From Pseudomonadota bacterium (GTDB lineage Bacteria; Pseudomonadota; Gammaproteobacteria; Steroidobacterales; Woeseiaceae), in assembly GCA_022567775.1 (NCBI GenBank), contig JADFGH010000056.1, positions 1-9,907 on the forward strand: a stretch of 9,907 nt of DNA, given 5' to 3'. Under the pieces are notes generated by a model, which was not told the DNA's origin, made no database searches, and saw only the letters and a program-made list of their open reading frames with translations. A program made the translations under genes and the position numbers. Positions 1-6,432 of this stretch are shown here, in pieces (the first letter of the stretch is position 1; each line of letters opens with the position of its first letter).

Positions 1-44
1 AACATGCCAGCTAATGTCTGTCGCTCGCTAGGGCCAGCTCCTAC
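1..44 (-). repeat. Degenerate REP-type repeat, partial at window edge
   Basis: Read on the minus strand this element starts with GTAGGAGC at 44-37. It continues through an imperfect hairpin (GCTGGC, loop CCTA, GCGAGC, one mismatch) and then a tail containing GACAGACATTAGCTGGCAT. Without gaps it matches 34 of 44 positions of 2615-2658, including the non-REP interior of that element. The match reaches base 1, so the other half of an inverted pair probably lies left of the window. It is more decayed than the copy at 2615-2741. Confidence 0.7.
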
Positions 45-75
45 CAACCCTCAGTGCCCTCATCGACGACAGAAA

Positions 76-103
76 TCGTCCGCCGGTGCGGGTTCTCTCC
101 TAC
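76..103 (-). repeat. Degenerate REP-type repeat overlapping the parA-like stop codon
   Basis: On the minus strand the element begins GTAGGAG (103-97), has four extra bases (AGAA) compared with the other copies, and then reads CCCGCACCGGCGGACGA. That tail matches the CCCGCCCCGGCGGGCGA core of the copy at 2718-2741 with two substitutions. It has the same orientation as the repeat at 1-44, so the two form a direct and not an inverted pair. The TAG inside its GTAG head (102-100) is the stop codon of the parA-like gene. Confidence 0.65.
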
Positions 104-738
104 GGTTGACTGCGAACGCTGCGCAGCCACCTGGTCAGTGGTTCCCACTGCTCCCAGTCGGGCCATGCCAGATATTCCGGCAACTCGAAAATTCCAAGTC
201 CGCGGGTGTATGCCCTGATGTAATTTTGGGCTTCGCGTAAGGCAGCAATGTAGGGCACTCTCGCCGATGTCAGGTACTCGTCGAGTTCTTCGAATATGAG
301 GGTATATTCGCGAACCCGGTTTGCTACCACGCCGATCTTGGCCTCTTTGCGATCAATCTTGCCGACCGCCTTCAGTTCTTTGATAAAGCGATCCGATGCC
401 TGCATGTCGATCGTCGAGGGCAGGACCGGAACAACGATCGTCTCGGCATGCCTGACCAGGTCCGTCAGTTCCTTGCCGTGCGATCGCGCCGGCGCATCAA
501 TGACGAGAATATCCGCACCGCGTGGCGCATGCCTCAGGCCATCCTTGTATGCCTCCAAACCTGCGATCGCCGGACGATTGGACGGGCGCCGTTCGAGCCA
601 GTCAATGCTGGAGCGCTGCGGGTCATAGTCGGCCAGCGCGACCCCATATCCCGCGTCAGCAAAATAGGAAGCGATATTCGTCGCAAGGGTGCTTTTGCCA
701 CAGCCGCCCTTGGCGTTCATGACCATAATGTGCCGCAT
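100..738 (-). CDS. Orphan ParA-family (MinD/ParA, deviant Walker A) ATPase
   Basis: This 212-residue protein has the deviant Walker A motif KGGCGKST at residues 10-17 and a Walker B-like strand ILVIDAPAR at 77-85. The Walker B region ends in DAPA instead of the commoner D(T/S)PP. A VVPVLPSTIDMQA segment lies at 102-114. ParA proteins are ATP-dependent dimers that bind DNA or membranes and position plasmids, chromosomes or protein cargoes. The short length, with no N-terminal DNA-binding domain, suits the small ParA class. The ATG start is preceded by AAGGA about 8 bases away. No parB follows within the window and no parS-like site was seen, so the cargo is unknown. The gene is divergent from DUF484-xerC, and its TAG stop lies inside a repeat. 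Family assignment is firm; a role in chromosome segregation is only inferred. Confidence 0.88.
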   Translation of the reverse strand: MRHIMVMNAKGGCGKSTLATNIASYFADAGYGVALADYDPQRSSIDWLERRPSNRPAIAGLEAYKDGLRHAPRGADILVIDAPARSHGKELTDLVRHAETIVVPVLPSTIDMQASDRFIKELKAVGKIDRKEAKIGVVANRVREYTLIFEELDEYLTSARVPYIAALREAQNYIRAYTRGLGIFELPEYLAWPDWEQWEPLTRWLRSVRSQP

Positions 739-768
739 TGGTATTCCTTGGGAGAATATTTTTTGCTG

Positions 769-790
769 TGATAATCAGTTTATGTAAACT
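769..790. promoter_or_regulatory. Palindromes in the divergent parA-like / DUF484 intergenic region
   Basis: The 191-base divergent gap holds a 14-bp palindrome, AGTTTATGTAAACT (777-790), in which all six outer pairs match. It abuts a second small palindrome, TGATAATCA (769-777). Together they sit 30-52 bases upstream of the parA-like start. A weak plus-strand promoter could overlap them: TTGCTG at 763-768 and TAAACT at 785-790, 16 bases apart. An operator shared by both divergent genes is therefore possible, but no regulator is identified. The rest of the gap (791-929) shows nothing convincing beyond AGGGGA before DUF484. Confidence 0.3.
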
Positions 791-929
791 ACCGTCGCCG
801 GCCGCAAAAGTCCATCGTCCCATTTTGCCGGGCGCAGTCGAACCGCGAAGTCGTGTTAAGCTGCAACGGAGCCAGGACAAACGGTCACGGATCTGCAGGA
901 AATCGTGATACCAGGGGAAATTCAGGCCT

Positions 930-1634
930 ATGAGCACGCAGCGCAATCCGGATTTTATCGAGGAAGAACTGTCAGAGAATGCAGTCCGCGACTTTCTCCA
1001 GGAGAACCCGGATTTTTTCGAACGACACAGTGCACTTCTTGGCTCGCTCCGACTGCCGCACGTCGCCGGTGGCACAGTTTCGCTGGTTGAGCGCCAGGTT
1101 TCGGTCCTGCGGCAAAGAGACCTGAAACTCGAGCGACAATTGAAGGACCTGATCGAGGTCGCGAGAGCAAATGACACGCTGGCAGTCAAGATTCACCAAC
1201 TGGCGTTGCAAATGCTTGCAGCTTCGGACCTCAGCGGAACAGTCAGATGTGTCGAGGAATCGCTGCGGGCCGGATTTGGCGCCGACCAGTCAATCCTGGT
1301 GCTGTTCGGTAACCCCGAAATGTTCAAAGACATTGATGTTGGCCGGTTTTTCCTGGCCGTAGAACGAAGCGACGAGTCTCTAAAAGCTTTCGAGACGTTT
1401 CTAGAAGGTAGCGGACCACGTTGCGGTCAGGTTCGGGATGCACAACGGGACTTCCTGTTCGGCAAAGAGACTGACGAGGTTGGTTCGGCTGCGTTAATTC
1501 CCCTGGGCAACAAATCAGAAGTCGGCTTCCTTGCCATCGGCAGCGTTGATGCGAATCATTTTCATCCGGGAATGAGTATCGATTTTCTGACTCGCCTGGG
1601 CGAATTGGTAGCAGGAGCCCTAAAGCGCTACTAG
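930..1634 (+). CDS. DUF484 family protein
   Basis: A 234-residue protein with the N-terminal DUF484 signature: DFLQENPDFFERH at 21-33, LPHVAGGTVSLVERQVSVLR at 42-61, then a charged helical stretch to about residue 82. The remainder resembles a GAF-like fold, with ALIPLGNKSEVGFLAIGS at 188-205 and a closing helix at 217-231. The function of the family is not established. It commonly sits directly upstream of xerC (dapF-yigA-xerC in E. coli), and here too it precedes xerC by 12 bases, so the two are likely cotranscribed. The usual dapF neighbour is absent; a divergent parA-like gene takes its place. The ATG at 930 is supported by AGGGGA about 11 bases upstream and by the start of the conserved region. 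There is no signal peptide or membrane segment, so it is probably cytoplasmic. Confidence 0.9.
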   Translation: MSTQRNPDFIEEELSENAVRDFLQENPDFFERHSALLGSLRLPHVAGGTVSLVERQVSVLRQRDLKLERQLKDLIEVARANDTLAVKIHQLALQMLAASDLSGTVRCVEESLRAGFGADQSILVLFGNPEMFKDIDVGRFFLAVERSDESLKAFETFLEGSGPRCGQVRDAQRDFLFGKETDEVGSAALIPLGNKSEVGFLAIGSVDANHFHPGMSIDFLTRLGELVAGALKRY

Positions 1635-1646
1635 CAGAACCGCATT

Positions 1647-2558
1647 GTGATCAACAGTGAGCGAGACTGGATCAACAAGTTTATCCGGCACCTGGAATAC
1701 GAGCGCCGGCTCTCGGCGCATACCTGCAAACACTACCGGCGTGACCTGATCTCGCTGCAAGACTTCTGCGAGCAGATCGATATCGAACGGTGGCCAGAAC
1801 TCGATCACGACACCGTAAGATCGTATGCGGCTTCGTCATTTCGAAAGGGCCTTTCCCCGAGGAGCATCCAGCGCCGGCTTTCCGCCGCGCGAACATTTTT
1901 CCGATACTTGCTGAGGGAGAAACATGTCAAAACGAACCCGGTAGCGTCGGTCAGCGCACCAAAATCAGGCAAGCGGCTGCCGGAGAACCTCGATGCCGAC
2001 CGGATGGCGCGTCTCCTGAACTTCTCCGGCAAAGGGCCGTTAGTGGCACGCGACCGGGCGATGCTCGAGTTAATGTATTCGTCCGGGTTGCGGCTGGCGG
2101 AATTGACAGATCTCAATCTTGGCGACGTTGATATTGCCGATGCGACTGCCCGCGTGACCGGCAAGGGCAACAAGGATCGTATCCTGCCAGTGGGGCGATA
2201 CGCCCTCGAGGCGCTGGCCGCCTGGCTGAAGGAACGGGTCACACTGGCCGCCAACGACGAGACCGCCCTTTTTGTCAGCAGGCAAGGAACCCGCATAAGC
2301 CCGCGCTCCGTGCAGGCCCGTGTTGATTACTGGGCAAAAAAACAGGGCATCAGCACCAAAGTCTATCCACACCTGTTCAGGCACTCTTTTGCCACTCACC
2401 TGCTGGAATCGAGCCACGACCTGCGCGCCGTCCAGGAACTCCTCGGCCACACCGATATCAGCACCACCCAGGTGTATACACACCTTGACTTCCAGCACCT
2501 GGCCCAGATATACGACAAAACCCACCCACGGGCACGAATCAAAAAAACGCCTGAATGA
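1647..2558 (+). CDS. xerC: Site-specific tyrosine recombinase XerC
   Basis: XerC acts with XerD at dif to resolve chromosome dimers before cell division. The 303-residue product (E. coli XerC has 298) has an N-terminal core-binding domain (about 5-95) and a C-terminal catalytic domain. The catalytic set is complete: R149 in SSGLRLAEL, K173 in TGKGNKDR, H242 and R245 in PHLFRHSFATH, H268 in LLGHTD, and nucleophile Y277 in STTQVYTHLDFQHLA. Position after DUF484 and overall resemblance favour XerC over XerD. The start is GTG at 1647, with no strong Shine-Dalgarno; translation may be coupled to DUF484, which ends 12 bases earlier. The downstream neighbour is not a yigB-type phosphatase as in E. 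coli but a REP pair and then hslV. No integron or phage genes accompany it, so it is the housekeeping enzyme. Confidence 0.96.
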   Translation: MINSERDWINKFIRHLEYERRLSAHTCKHYRRDLISLQDFCEQIDIERWPELDHDTVRSYAASSFRKGLSPRSIQRRLSAARTFFRYLLREKHVKTNPVASVSAPKSGKRLPENLDADRMARLLNFSGKGPLVARDRAMLELMYSSGLRLAELTDLNLGDVDIADATARVTGKGNKDRILPVGRYALEALAAWLKERVTLAANDETALFVSRQGTRISPRSVQARVDYWAKKQGISTKVYPHLFRHSFATHLLESSHDLRAVQELLGHTDISTTQVYTHLDFQHLAQIYDKTHPRARIKKTPE

Positions 2559-2614
2559 TTAGAATGGACGGGAAATTCCGATTGTTCGGCTGTTAAATAT
2601 TGTGGGAAAGCACC

Positions 2615-2741
2615 GTAGGAGCCTGCCCCGGCGGGCGACAAACAATGTCCGGCATGTTTTCAACTATGCCGGTTAATGTTTGTTAAGGACGAATCCGCCA
2701 CGCCAGCGGAGCGAAGATCGCCCGCCGGGGCGGGCTCCTAC
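2615..2741. repeat. Inverted pair of GTAG-headed REP elements (REPIN-like)
   Basis: Outer arms at 2615-2638 and 2718-2741 are reverse complements at 23 of 24 positions and both start GTAGGAGCC from their outer ends. Each arm is also a small hairpin: GCCTGCC/GGCGGGC on the left (one T-G pair) and a perfect GCCCGCC/GGCGGGC on the right, both with a CC loop. The GTAG tetranucleotide followed by a palindrome is the layout of REP sequences mobilised by RAYT transposases; no RAYT gene is in this window. The element fills much of the xerC-hslV gap and ends 26 bases before the hslV start. The remaining gap (2559-2614) shows no clear promoter. Confidence 0.85.
2638..2683. repeat. Inner inverted repeat within the REP pair
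   Basis: Arms at 2638-2655 (ACAAACA...CCGGCAT) and 2666-2683 (ATGCCGG...TGTTTGT) pair at 15 of 18 positions around a 10-base loop. On the left this extends the outer arm without a break. On the right, 34 unpaired bases (2684-2717) separate inner and outer arms; those bases hold their own 5-bp hairpin, TCCGC/GCGGA. The full element could fold into one long stem with a bulged arm. Confidence 0.75.
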
Positions 2742-2754
2742 AGTCTCTGCTCTC

Positions 2755-2760
2755 AAGGAT
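2755..2760 (+). promoter_or_regulatory. Ribosome binding site of hslV
   Basis: AAGGAT lies 7 bases before the ATG at 2768 and fixes the start so that the protein carries the residues MEQFRG before the catalytic threonine. The site sits only 13 bases past the REP pair. Confidence 0.7.
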
Positions 2761-2767
2761 CAACTAA

Positions 2768-3313
2768 ATGGAACAATTTCGAGGGACGACAATTATCTCG
2801 GTACGTCGCGACGGCAAGGTTGCAATCGCCGGTGATGGTCAGGTCAGTATGGGCAATACCGTCGTGAAAGGTAATGCCCGCAAAGTCAGGACCCTGGCTG
2901 GCGGCCGCGTAATCGCCGGATTCGCCGGTGGCACCGCCGATGCGTTTACCCTGTTCGAGCTTTTCGAAACCAAGCTGGAGCAATACGGCAATCTAACCCG
3001 CGCCGCGATTGAGCTGGCGAAGGACTGGCGTACGGATCGGCGCTTGCGGCGACTTGAGGCACTTTTATGCGTTGCTGATGAAGAGAGTTCATTCATAATC
3101 TCCGGGAACGGTGACGTGATCGAGCCGGAACACGATTTAATGGCCATCGGCTCCGGAGGCCCGTACGCTCAGGCTGCGGCATTGGCGCTGTTTAATAACA
3201 CCGATCTGGGTGCACGGGAAATTGTTGAGAAAGCACTTAATATTGCGGGCGACATCTGCGTCTTCACGAACCAGAACATCGCGATCGAAGAGCTGCCCCG
3301 CACAGATTCGTAA
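2768..3313 (+). CDS. hslV: ATP-dependent protease peptidase subunit HslV (ClpQ)
   Basis: HslV forms the double-hexamer proteolytic chamber that the HslU ATPase feeds; it is a threonine peptidase of the proteasome fold in the cytoplasm. The 181-residue product contains [20 protein letters not shown] near its start. The nucleophile is T7, preceded by G6, so a six-residue MEQFRG propeptide must be removed; in E. coli the threonine is residue 2 and only Met is removed. With T7 counted as residue 1, the conserved K33 and G45 correspond to K39 and G51. The [14 protein letters not shown] and [11 protein letters not shown] blocks near the C-terminus are also typical. It is followed after 12 bases by hslU. 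hslVU is usually a sigma-32 heat-shock operon, but no CCCCAT-type promoter was found upstream. Confidence 0.97.
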   Translation: MEQFRGTTIISVRRDGKVAIAGDGQVSMGNTVVKGNARKVRTLAGGRVIAGFAGGTADAFTLFELFETKLEQYGNLTRAAIELAKDWRTDRRLRRLEALLCVADEESSFIISGNGDVIEPEHDLMAIGSGGPYAQAAALALFNNTDLGAREIVEKALNIAGDICVFTNQNIAIEELPRTDS

Positions 3314-3325
3314 CGGATATCACTC

Positions 3326-4666
3326 ATGTCACAAATGACACCAAGAGAAATCGTCCAGGAGCTGGACAAACATATTGTCGGACAGGACGAGGCGAAGAGA
3401 GCGGTTGCCATCGCACTGCGGAATCGCTGGCGCCGCGTACAGGTTGATGAACCGCTCCGCAGCGAAATCACGCCGAAGAATATTCTGATGATCGGACCAA
3501 CCGGCGTCGGTAAGACCGAAATTTCCAGGCGACTGGCGAAGCTGGCGAAAGCACCTTTTATTAAAGTTGAAGCGACCAAGTTTACTGAAGTCGGTTACGT
3601 CGGCCGCGAGGTAGACAGCATTATTCGCGACCTGATGGACATTGCAGTCAAAATGACCCGGGAAGAGGAAATGGCGAAAGTCAGTCACCGGGCCGAGGAC
3701 GCCGCGGAAGAGCGAATCCTCGACGCCTTGCTTCCCTCGTCACCGAGAGGCGTTGGCTTTACCGCCGACGGTGAGCCGGAGCCTCAGGAAAGCGAAACGC
3801 GCCAGAAATTTCGAAAAATGCTGCGCGAAGGCAAGCTCGACGATAAGGAAATCGAGATAAACGTTCAGGCAATTCCGGTGGGTATCGAGATCATGGCGCC
3901 ACCCGGCATGGAGGAAATGACAAGCCAGTTGCAGGGCATGTTCCAGAATCTGGGCGGCAGTCGCCAGAAGGCCAGAAAGCTGAAAGTCAAAGAAGCGCTG
4001 AAGCTGCTGAGTGACGAAGAAGCGGCCAAGATGATCGACGAAGAGGAGCTGAAGTCACGCGCACTCGAGGCAGTCGAGCAACAGGGCATTGTGTTTCTCG
4101 ATGAACTCGACAAAGTCGCGCGGCGTTCGGAGACCGTTGGCATCGATGTATCGGGCGAGGGCGTACAGCGGGATTTGCTGCCACTGGTTGAAGGCTCGAC
4201 TGTCAACACCAAGTACGGCATGGTCAAAACCGATCACATATTGTTCATCGCGTCCGGCGCGTTCAATGTATCCAAACCATCCGATCTGATTCCGGAGCTA
4301 CAGGGACGGTTCCCGATAAGGGTCGAGCTGAAGTCACTGACTACCGAAGATTTCGTCCGCATTCTTACTGAGCCGGATGCATCGCTGACCTCACAATACA
4401 TAGCCCTGCTTGCGACCGAGGAAGTCGGCCTGGAGTTTGTCGAGAGCGGTGTGCGCCGGCTGGCCGAGGTTGCCTACACCGTCAATGAGAACACTGAGAA
4501 CATCGGTGCCCGCCGCCTGCATACCGTGATGGAGCGCCTGCTCGAAACCGTTTCCTTCGAGGCCGCCGACAAGAGCGGATCGCACGTGCAGATTAATGCC
4601 GGCTACGTTGATGACCACCTGGCCGAGCTATCAAAAGACGAGGACCTGAGCAGATATATTCTCTAG
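3326..4666 (+). CDS. hslU: HslU (ClpY) AAA+ unfoldase of the HslUV protease
   Basis: The 446-residue AAA+ ATPase unfolds substrates and threads them into HslV (E. coli HslU has 443). Visible features in order: N-terminal [12 protein letters not shown] at 9-20; Walker A GPTGVGKT at 57-64; pore loop GYVG at 90-93; an inserted I domain of about 110-243 with a charged, methionine-rich middle; Walker [11 protein letters not shown] at 254-263; GRFPIRVEL at 327-335, holding the arginine-finger region; and sensor II GARRLH at 394-399. The C-terminal DLSRYIL matches the tail that docks between HslV subunits. The start chosen is the ATG at 3326; a second ATG nine bases later is possible and would cost three residues. 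The Shine-Dalgarno is weak, which suits translation coupled to hslV. Confidence 0.98.
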   Translation: MSQMTPREIVQELDKHIVGQDEAKRAVAIALRNRWRRVQVDEPLRSEITPKNILMIGPTGVGKTEISRRLAKLAKAPFIKVEATKFTEVGYVGREVDSIIRDLMDIAVKMTREEEMAKVSHRAEDAAEERILDALLPSSPRGVGFTADGEPEPQESETRQKFRKMLREGKLDDKEIEINVQAIPVGIEIMAPPGMEEMTSQLQGMFQNLGGSRQKARKLKVKEALKLLSDEEAAKMIDEEELKSRALEAVEQQGIVFLDELDKVARRSETVGIDVSGEGVQRDLLPLVEGSTVNTKYGMVKTDHILFIASGAFNVSKPSDLIPELQGRFPIRVELKSLTTEDFVRILTEPDASLTSQYIALLATEEVGLEFVESGVRRLAEVAYTVNENTENIGARRLHTVMERLLETVSFEAADKSGSHVQINAGYVDDHLAELSKDEDLSRYIL

Positions 4667-4700
4667 CAGCATGGCCGATATTTAATACAAGAATCAGCCC

Positions 4701-5069
4701 GTGGACTACACACCGATAGAAATAAGGCTGCAAAAAAAATCGCGGCAAATCGTCATTGCTTTCGATGATGGCAATCGATTTGAACTGTCATTCGAGTTCC
4801 TGCGCGTTCATTCACCATCAGCGGAGGTCAAGGGCCATGGCCCCGGACAGGAAGTCCTGCAGACCGGCAAGGAGCATGTTCAGGTCACGGCCATCGAGCC
4901 GATTGGACATTATGCGGTACGCCTGGTCTTCGACGATGGTCACGATACCGGGCTCTACACCTGGAAATATCTTTACGACCTCGGCGCAGAGCGGGACAGC
5001 AAATGGCAGGCTTATCTCGACCGCCTGAAGGCAGCAGGGTATGCTCGGCGACCCACTACGAACGGCTGA
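4701..5069 (+). CDS. DUF971 (gamma-butyrobetaine hydroxylase N-terminal-like) protein
   Basis: A 122-residue stand-alone DUF971 protein. Typical blocks are [17 protein letters not shown] at 31-47 and a pair of patches, [20 protein letters not shown] at 62-81 and [13 protein letters not shown] at 83-95. The domain is otherwise known at the N-terminus of gamma-butyrobetaine hydroxylases and at the C-terminus of the HCF101 iron-sulfur factor; the bacterial stand-alone form has no settled function. A gene of this family lies after hslU in Pseudomonas too, so the context is conserved. The start is GTG at 4701, 34 bases after hslU, with no strong Shine-Dalgarno. The stop is 4 bases before the preferred ubiE start. 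A role in iron-sulfur or quinone metabolism is a guess from the neighbours only. Confidence 0.9.
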   Translation: MDYTPIEIRLQKKSRQIVIAFDDGNRFELSFEFLRVHSPSAEVKGHGPGQEVLQTGKEHVQVTAIEPIGHYAVRLVFDDGHDTGLYTWKYLYDLGAERDSKWQAYLDRLKAAGYARRPTTNG

Positions 5070-5073
5070 CGCG

Positions 5074-5817
5074 ATGAGCAAGGATACGACTCATTTCGGC
5101 TTTGAAACCGTGGCCGTCGAAGACAAGGCGCGGCGTGTCAAAGGTGTCTTCGATTCCGTAGCAGGCCGTTATGACCTGATGAACGACCTGATGTCAGGCG
5201 GCCTGCACAGGCTGTGGAAAAGCTTCACTATCGGGCAGGCGGCCATCCGGCGCGGTCAGGCTGTACTCGATCTTGCCGGCGGTACCGGTGATCTTGCCCG
5301 CAAATTCGCGTCACAGGTCGGCAGCAGCGGGCATGTCGTCCTTGCCGACATCAATGCCAGCATGCTGCAACAGGGCCGCAGCAAGTTGATCGATGCGGGG
5401 GTTGCCGGAAACCTTTCGATCGTTCAGGTCGACGCTGAGAGCCTGCCTTTCGCTGGTTCGAGTTTTGACTGCATTACGGTCGCTTTTGGCCTCCGAAACG
5501 TCACAGGAAAGGAAAAAGCCCTTGCTTCCATGCTGCGGGTCCTGAAGCCGGGCGGCAAATTGCTGATTCTTGAATTTTCCAAACCGTCCGCTGCGATCAA
5601 ACCCGCATACGATCTGTATTCTTTCAAGATACTGCCATTTCTTGGCAAGCTCGTGGCCAACGATGAGGCAAGTTATCAATACCTGGCCGAATCGATTCGC
5701 ATGCACCCTGACCAGGACGCACTGACAGACATGCTGCGCGACGCGGGGTTCGAGCGTTGCCGGTATCACAATCTGGCGGGCGGTATAGTTGCCCTGCACG
5801 TCGGATACAAGATCTGA
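5074..5817 (+). CDS. ubiE: Ubiquinone/menaquinone biosynthesis C-methyltransferase UbiE
   Basis: UbiE C-methylates the benzoquinol ring in ubiquinone synthesis (and demethylmenaquinol where menaquinone is made), using S-adenosylmethionine. With this start the protein has 247 residues (E. coli 251). It begins [13 protein letters not shown], matching the family N-terminus. Motifs are [24 protein letters not shown] at 26-49 (the family signature), SAM motif [10 protein letters not shown] at 64-73, ADINASML at 91-98, VAFGLRN at 136-142, [15 protein letters not shown] at 157-171, and the closing [12 protein letters not shown]. An upstream in-frame ATG at 5041 would add 11 residues and overlap DUF971 by 29 bases. 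It has a somewhat better purine-rich leader, but homology favours 5074. The stop TGA is immediately followed by the ubiJ ATG. Confidence 0.96.
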   Translation: MSKDTTHFGFETVAVEDKARRVKGVFDSVAGRYDLMNDLMSGGLHRLWKSFTIGQAAIRRGQAVLDLAGGTGDLARKFASQVGSSGHVVLADINASMLQQGRSKLIDAGVAGNLSIVQVDAESLPFAGSSFDCITVAFGLRNVTGKEKALASMLRVLKPGGKLLILEFSKPSAAIKPAYDLYSFKILPFLGKLVANDEASYQYLAESIRMHPDQDALTDMLRDAGFERCRYHNLAGGIVALHVGYKI

Positions 5818-6429
5818 ATGAATCCGCTTGAGACACTTCTGCGGCCGCTCGCGGCATTGCTCAATCGGCAGATTCAGGCGAAAACGCCGGCGCGCGAATT
5901 GTGCGCCGCACTGCAGGACCGCGTGTTTGCGGTTCGTGTAAAAGATACTTCGCTGGCGATGTTTATCATCGTCGGGCCCGGCGAAATATTTCTTACCAGC
6001 GAGTATAGCGACGATCCCGACGTTGTCGTATCGGGATCCTTGCTGTCACTGGCCAGGCTCGCAGGCCGTGACGGCGACGCCGTGATTCGGGATGGTGCGG
6101 TTGATTTGACGGGCGATGCAGAACTTGCGGCGCAATTTCAAAATTTACTGCGCTACGGGCGTCCTGATCTCGAAGAGGAGCTGTCTGGCGCTGTCGGTGA
6201 CGTTGTCGCGCACACGATCGGCGAATTTGCACGCAACGTTGGGCGCTGGGGGAAGGACGTCCGCAGCACACTGCGACAGAATGTCACTGAATACCTGCAG
6301 GAGGAAAGTCGCGCAGTGCCGAGCCGCTACGAAACAGACGGGTTTCGGAAGCAAGTCGAATTACTGCGGGACGACGTCGCCAGGTTTGAGGCGCGCGTGA
6401 AGCGCCTCGAAGCGGAGCGTGGAAACTGA
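5818..6429 (+). CDS. ubiJ: Ubiquinone biosynthesis accessory factor UbiJ (SCP2 domain)
   Basis: UbiJ is a soluble accessory protein of the Ubi metabolon that binds ubiquinone intermediates through an SCP2-type lipid-binding domain. The 203-residue product (E. coli 201) starts MNPLETLLRPLAALLNRQI. It has an SCP2-like beta region of about 30-110, including VVVSGSLLSLARL (69-81) and the VDLTGDAELAAQFQNLL segment (95-111), and then an amphipathic helical part. The tail (about 175-201, with QVELLRDDVARFEARVKRLEAE) is strongly heptad-like and probably coiled coil, as in the family. The start abuts the ubiE stop with no spacer and the stop is 3 bases before ubiB, which argues for translational coupling across ubiE-ubiJ-ubiB. 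Sequence conservation in this family is low, so context carries much of the assignment. Confidence 0.92.
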   Translation: MNPLETLLRPLAALLNRQIQAKTPARELCAALQDRVFAVRVKDTSLAMFIIVGPGEIFLTSEYSDDPDVVVSGSLLSLARLAGRDGDAVIRDGAVDLTGDAELAAQFQNLLRYGRPDLEEELSGAVGDVVAHTIGEFARNVGRWGKDVRSTLRQNVTEYLQEESRAVPSRYETDGFRKQVELLRDDVARFEARVKRLEAERGN

Positions 6430-6432
6430 GTC

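Noticed and set aside
656..1189. Minus-strand open frame of 177 residues covering the parA-like/DUF484 gap
   Set aside because: It crosses into the parA-like start and is antisense to DUF484. Its composition is rich in Ser and Arg as expected of a shadow frame, and it has no recognisable motif.
1805..2296. Minus-strand open frame of 163 residues inside xerC
   Set aside because: It lies wholly antisense to the catalytic domain of a well-conserved gene and has no motif or start signal.
5041..5073. Upstream ATG of ubiE adding 11 residues
   Set aside because: It has a slightly better purine leader, but [11 protein letters not shown] is not part of the family and is just the out-of-frame end of DUF971. 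[10 protein letters not shown] at 5074 fits UbiE.
5818..6432. An EsrE-like small RNA overlapping ubiJ, as reported in E. coli
   Set aside because: No promoter, terminator hairpin or recognisable similarity is visible; naming it from position alone would be unsupported.
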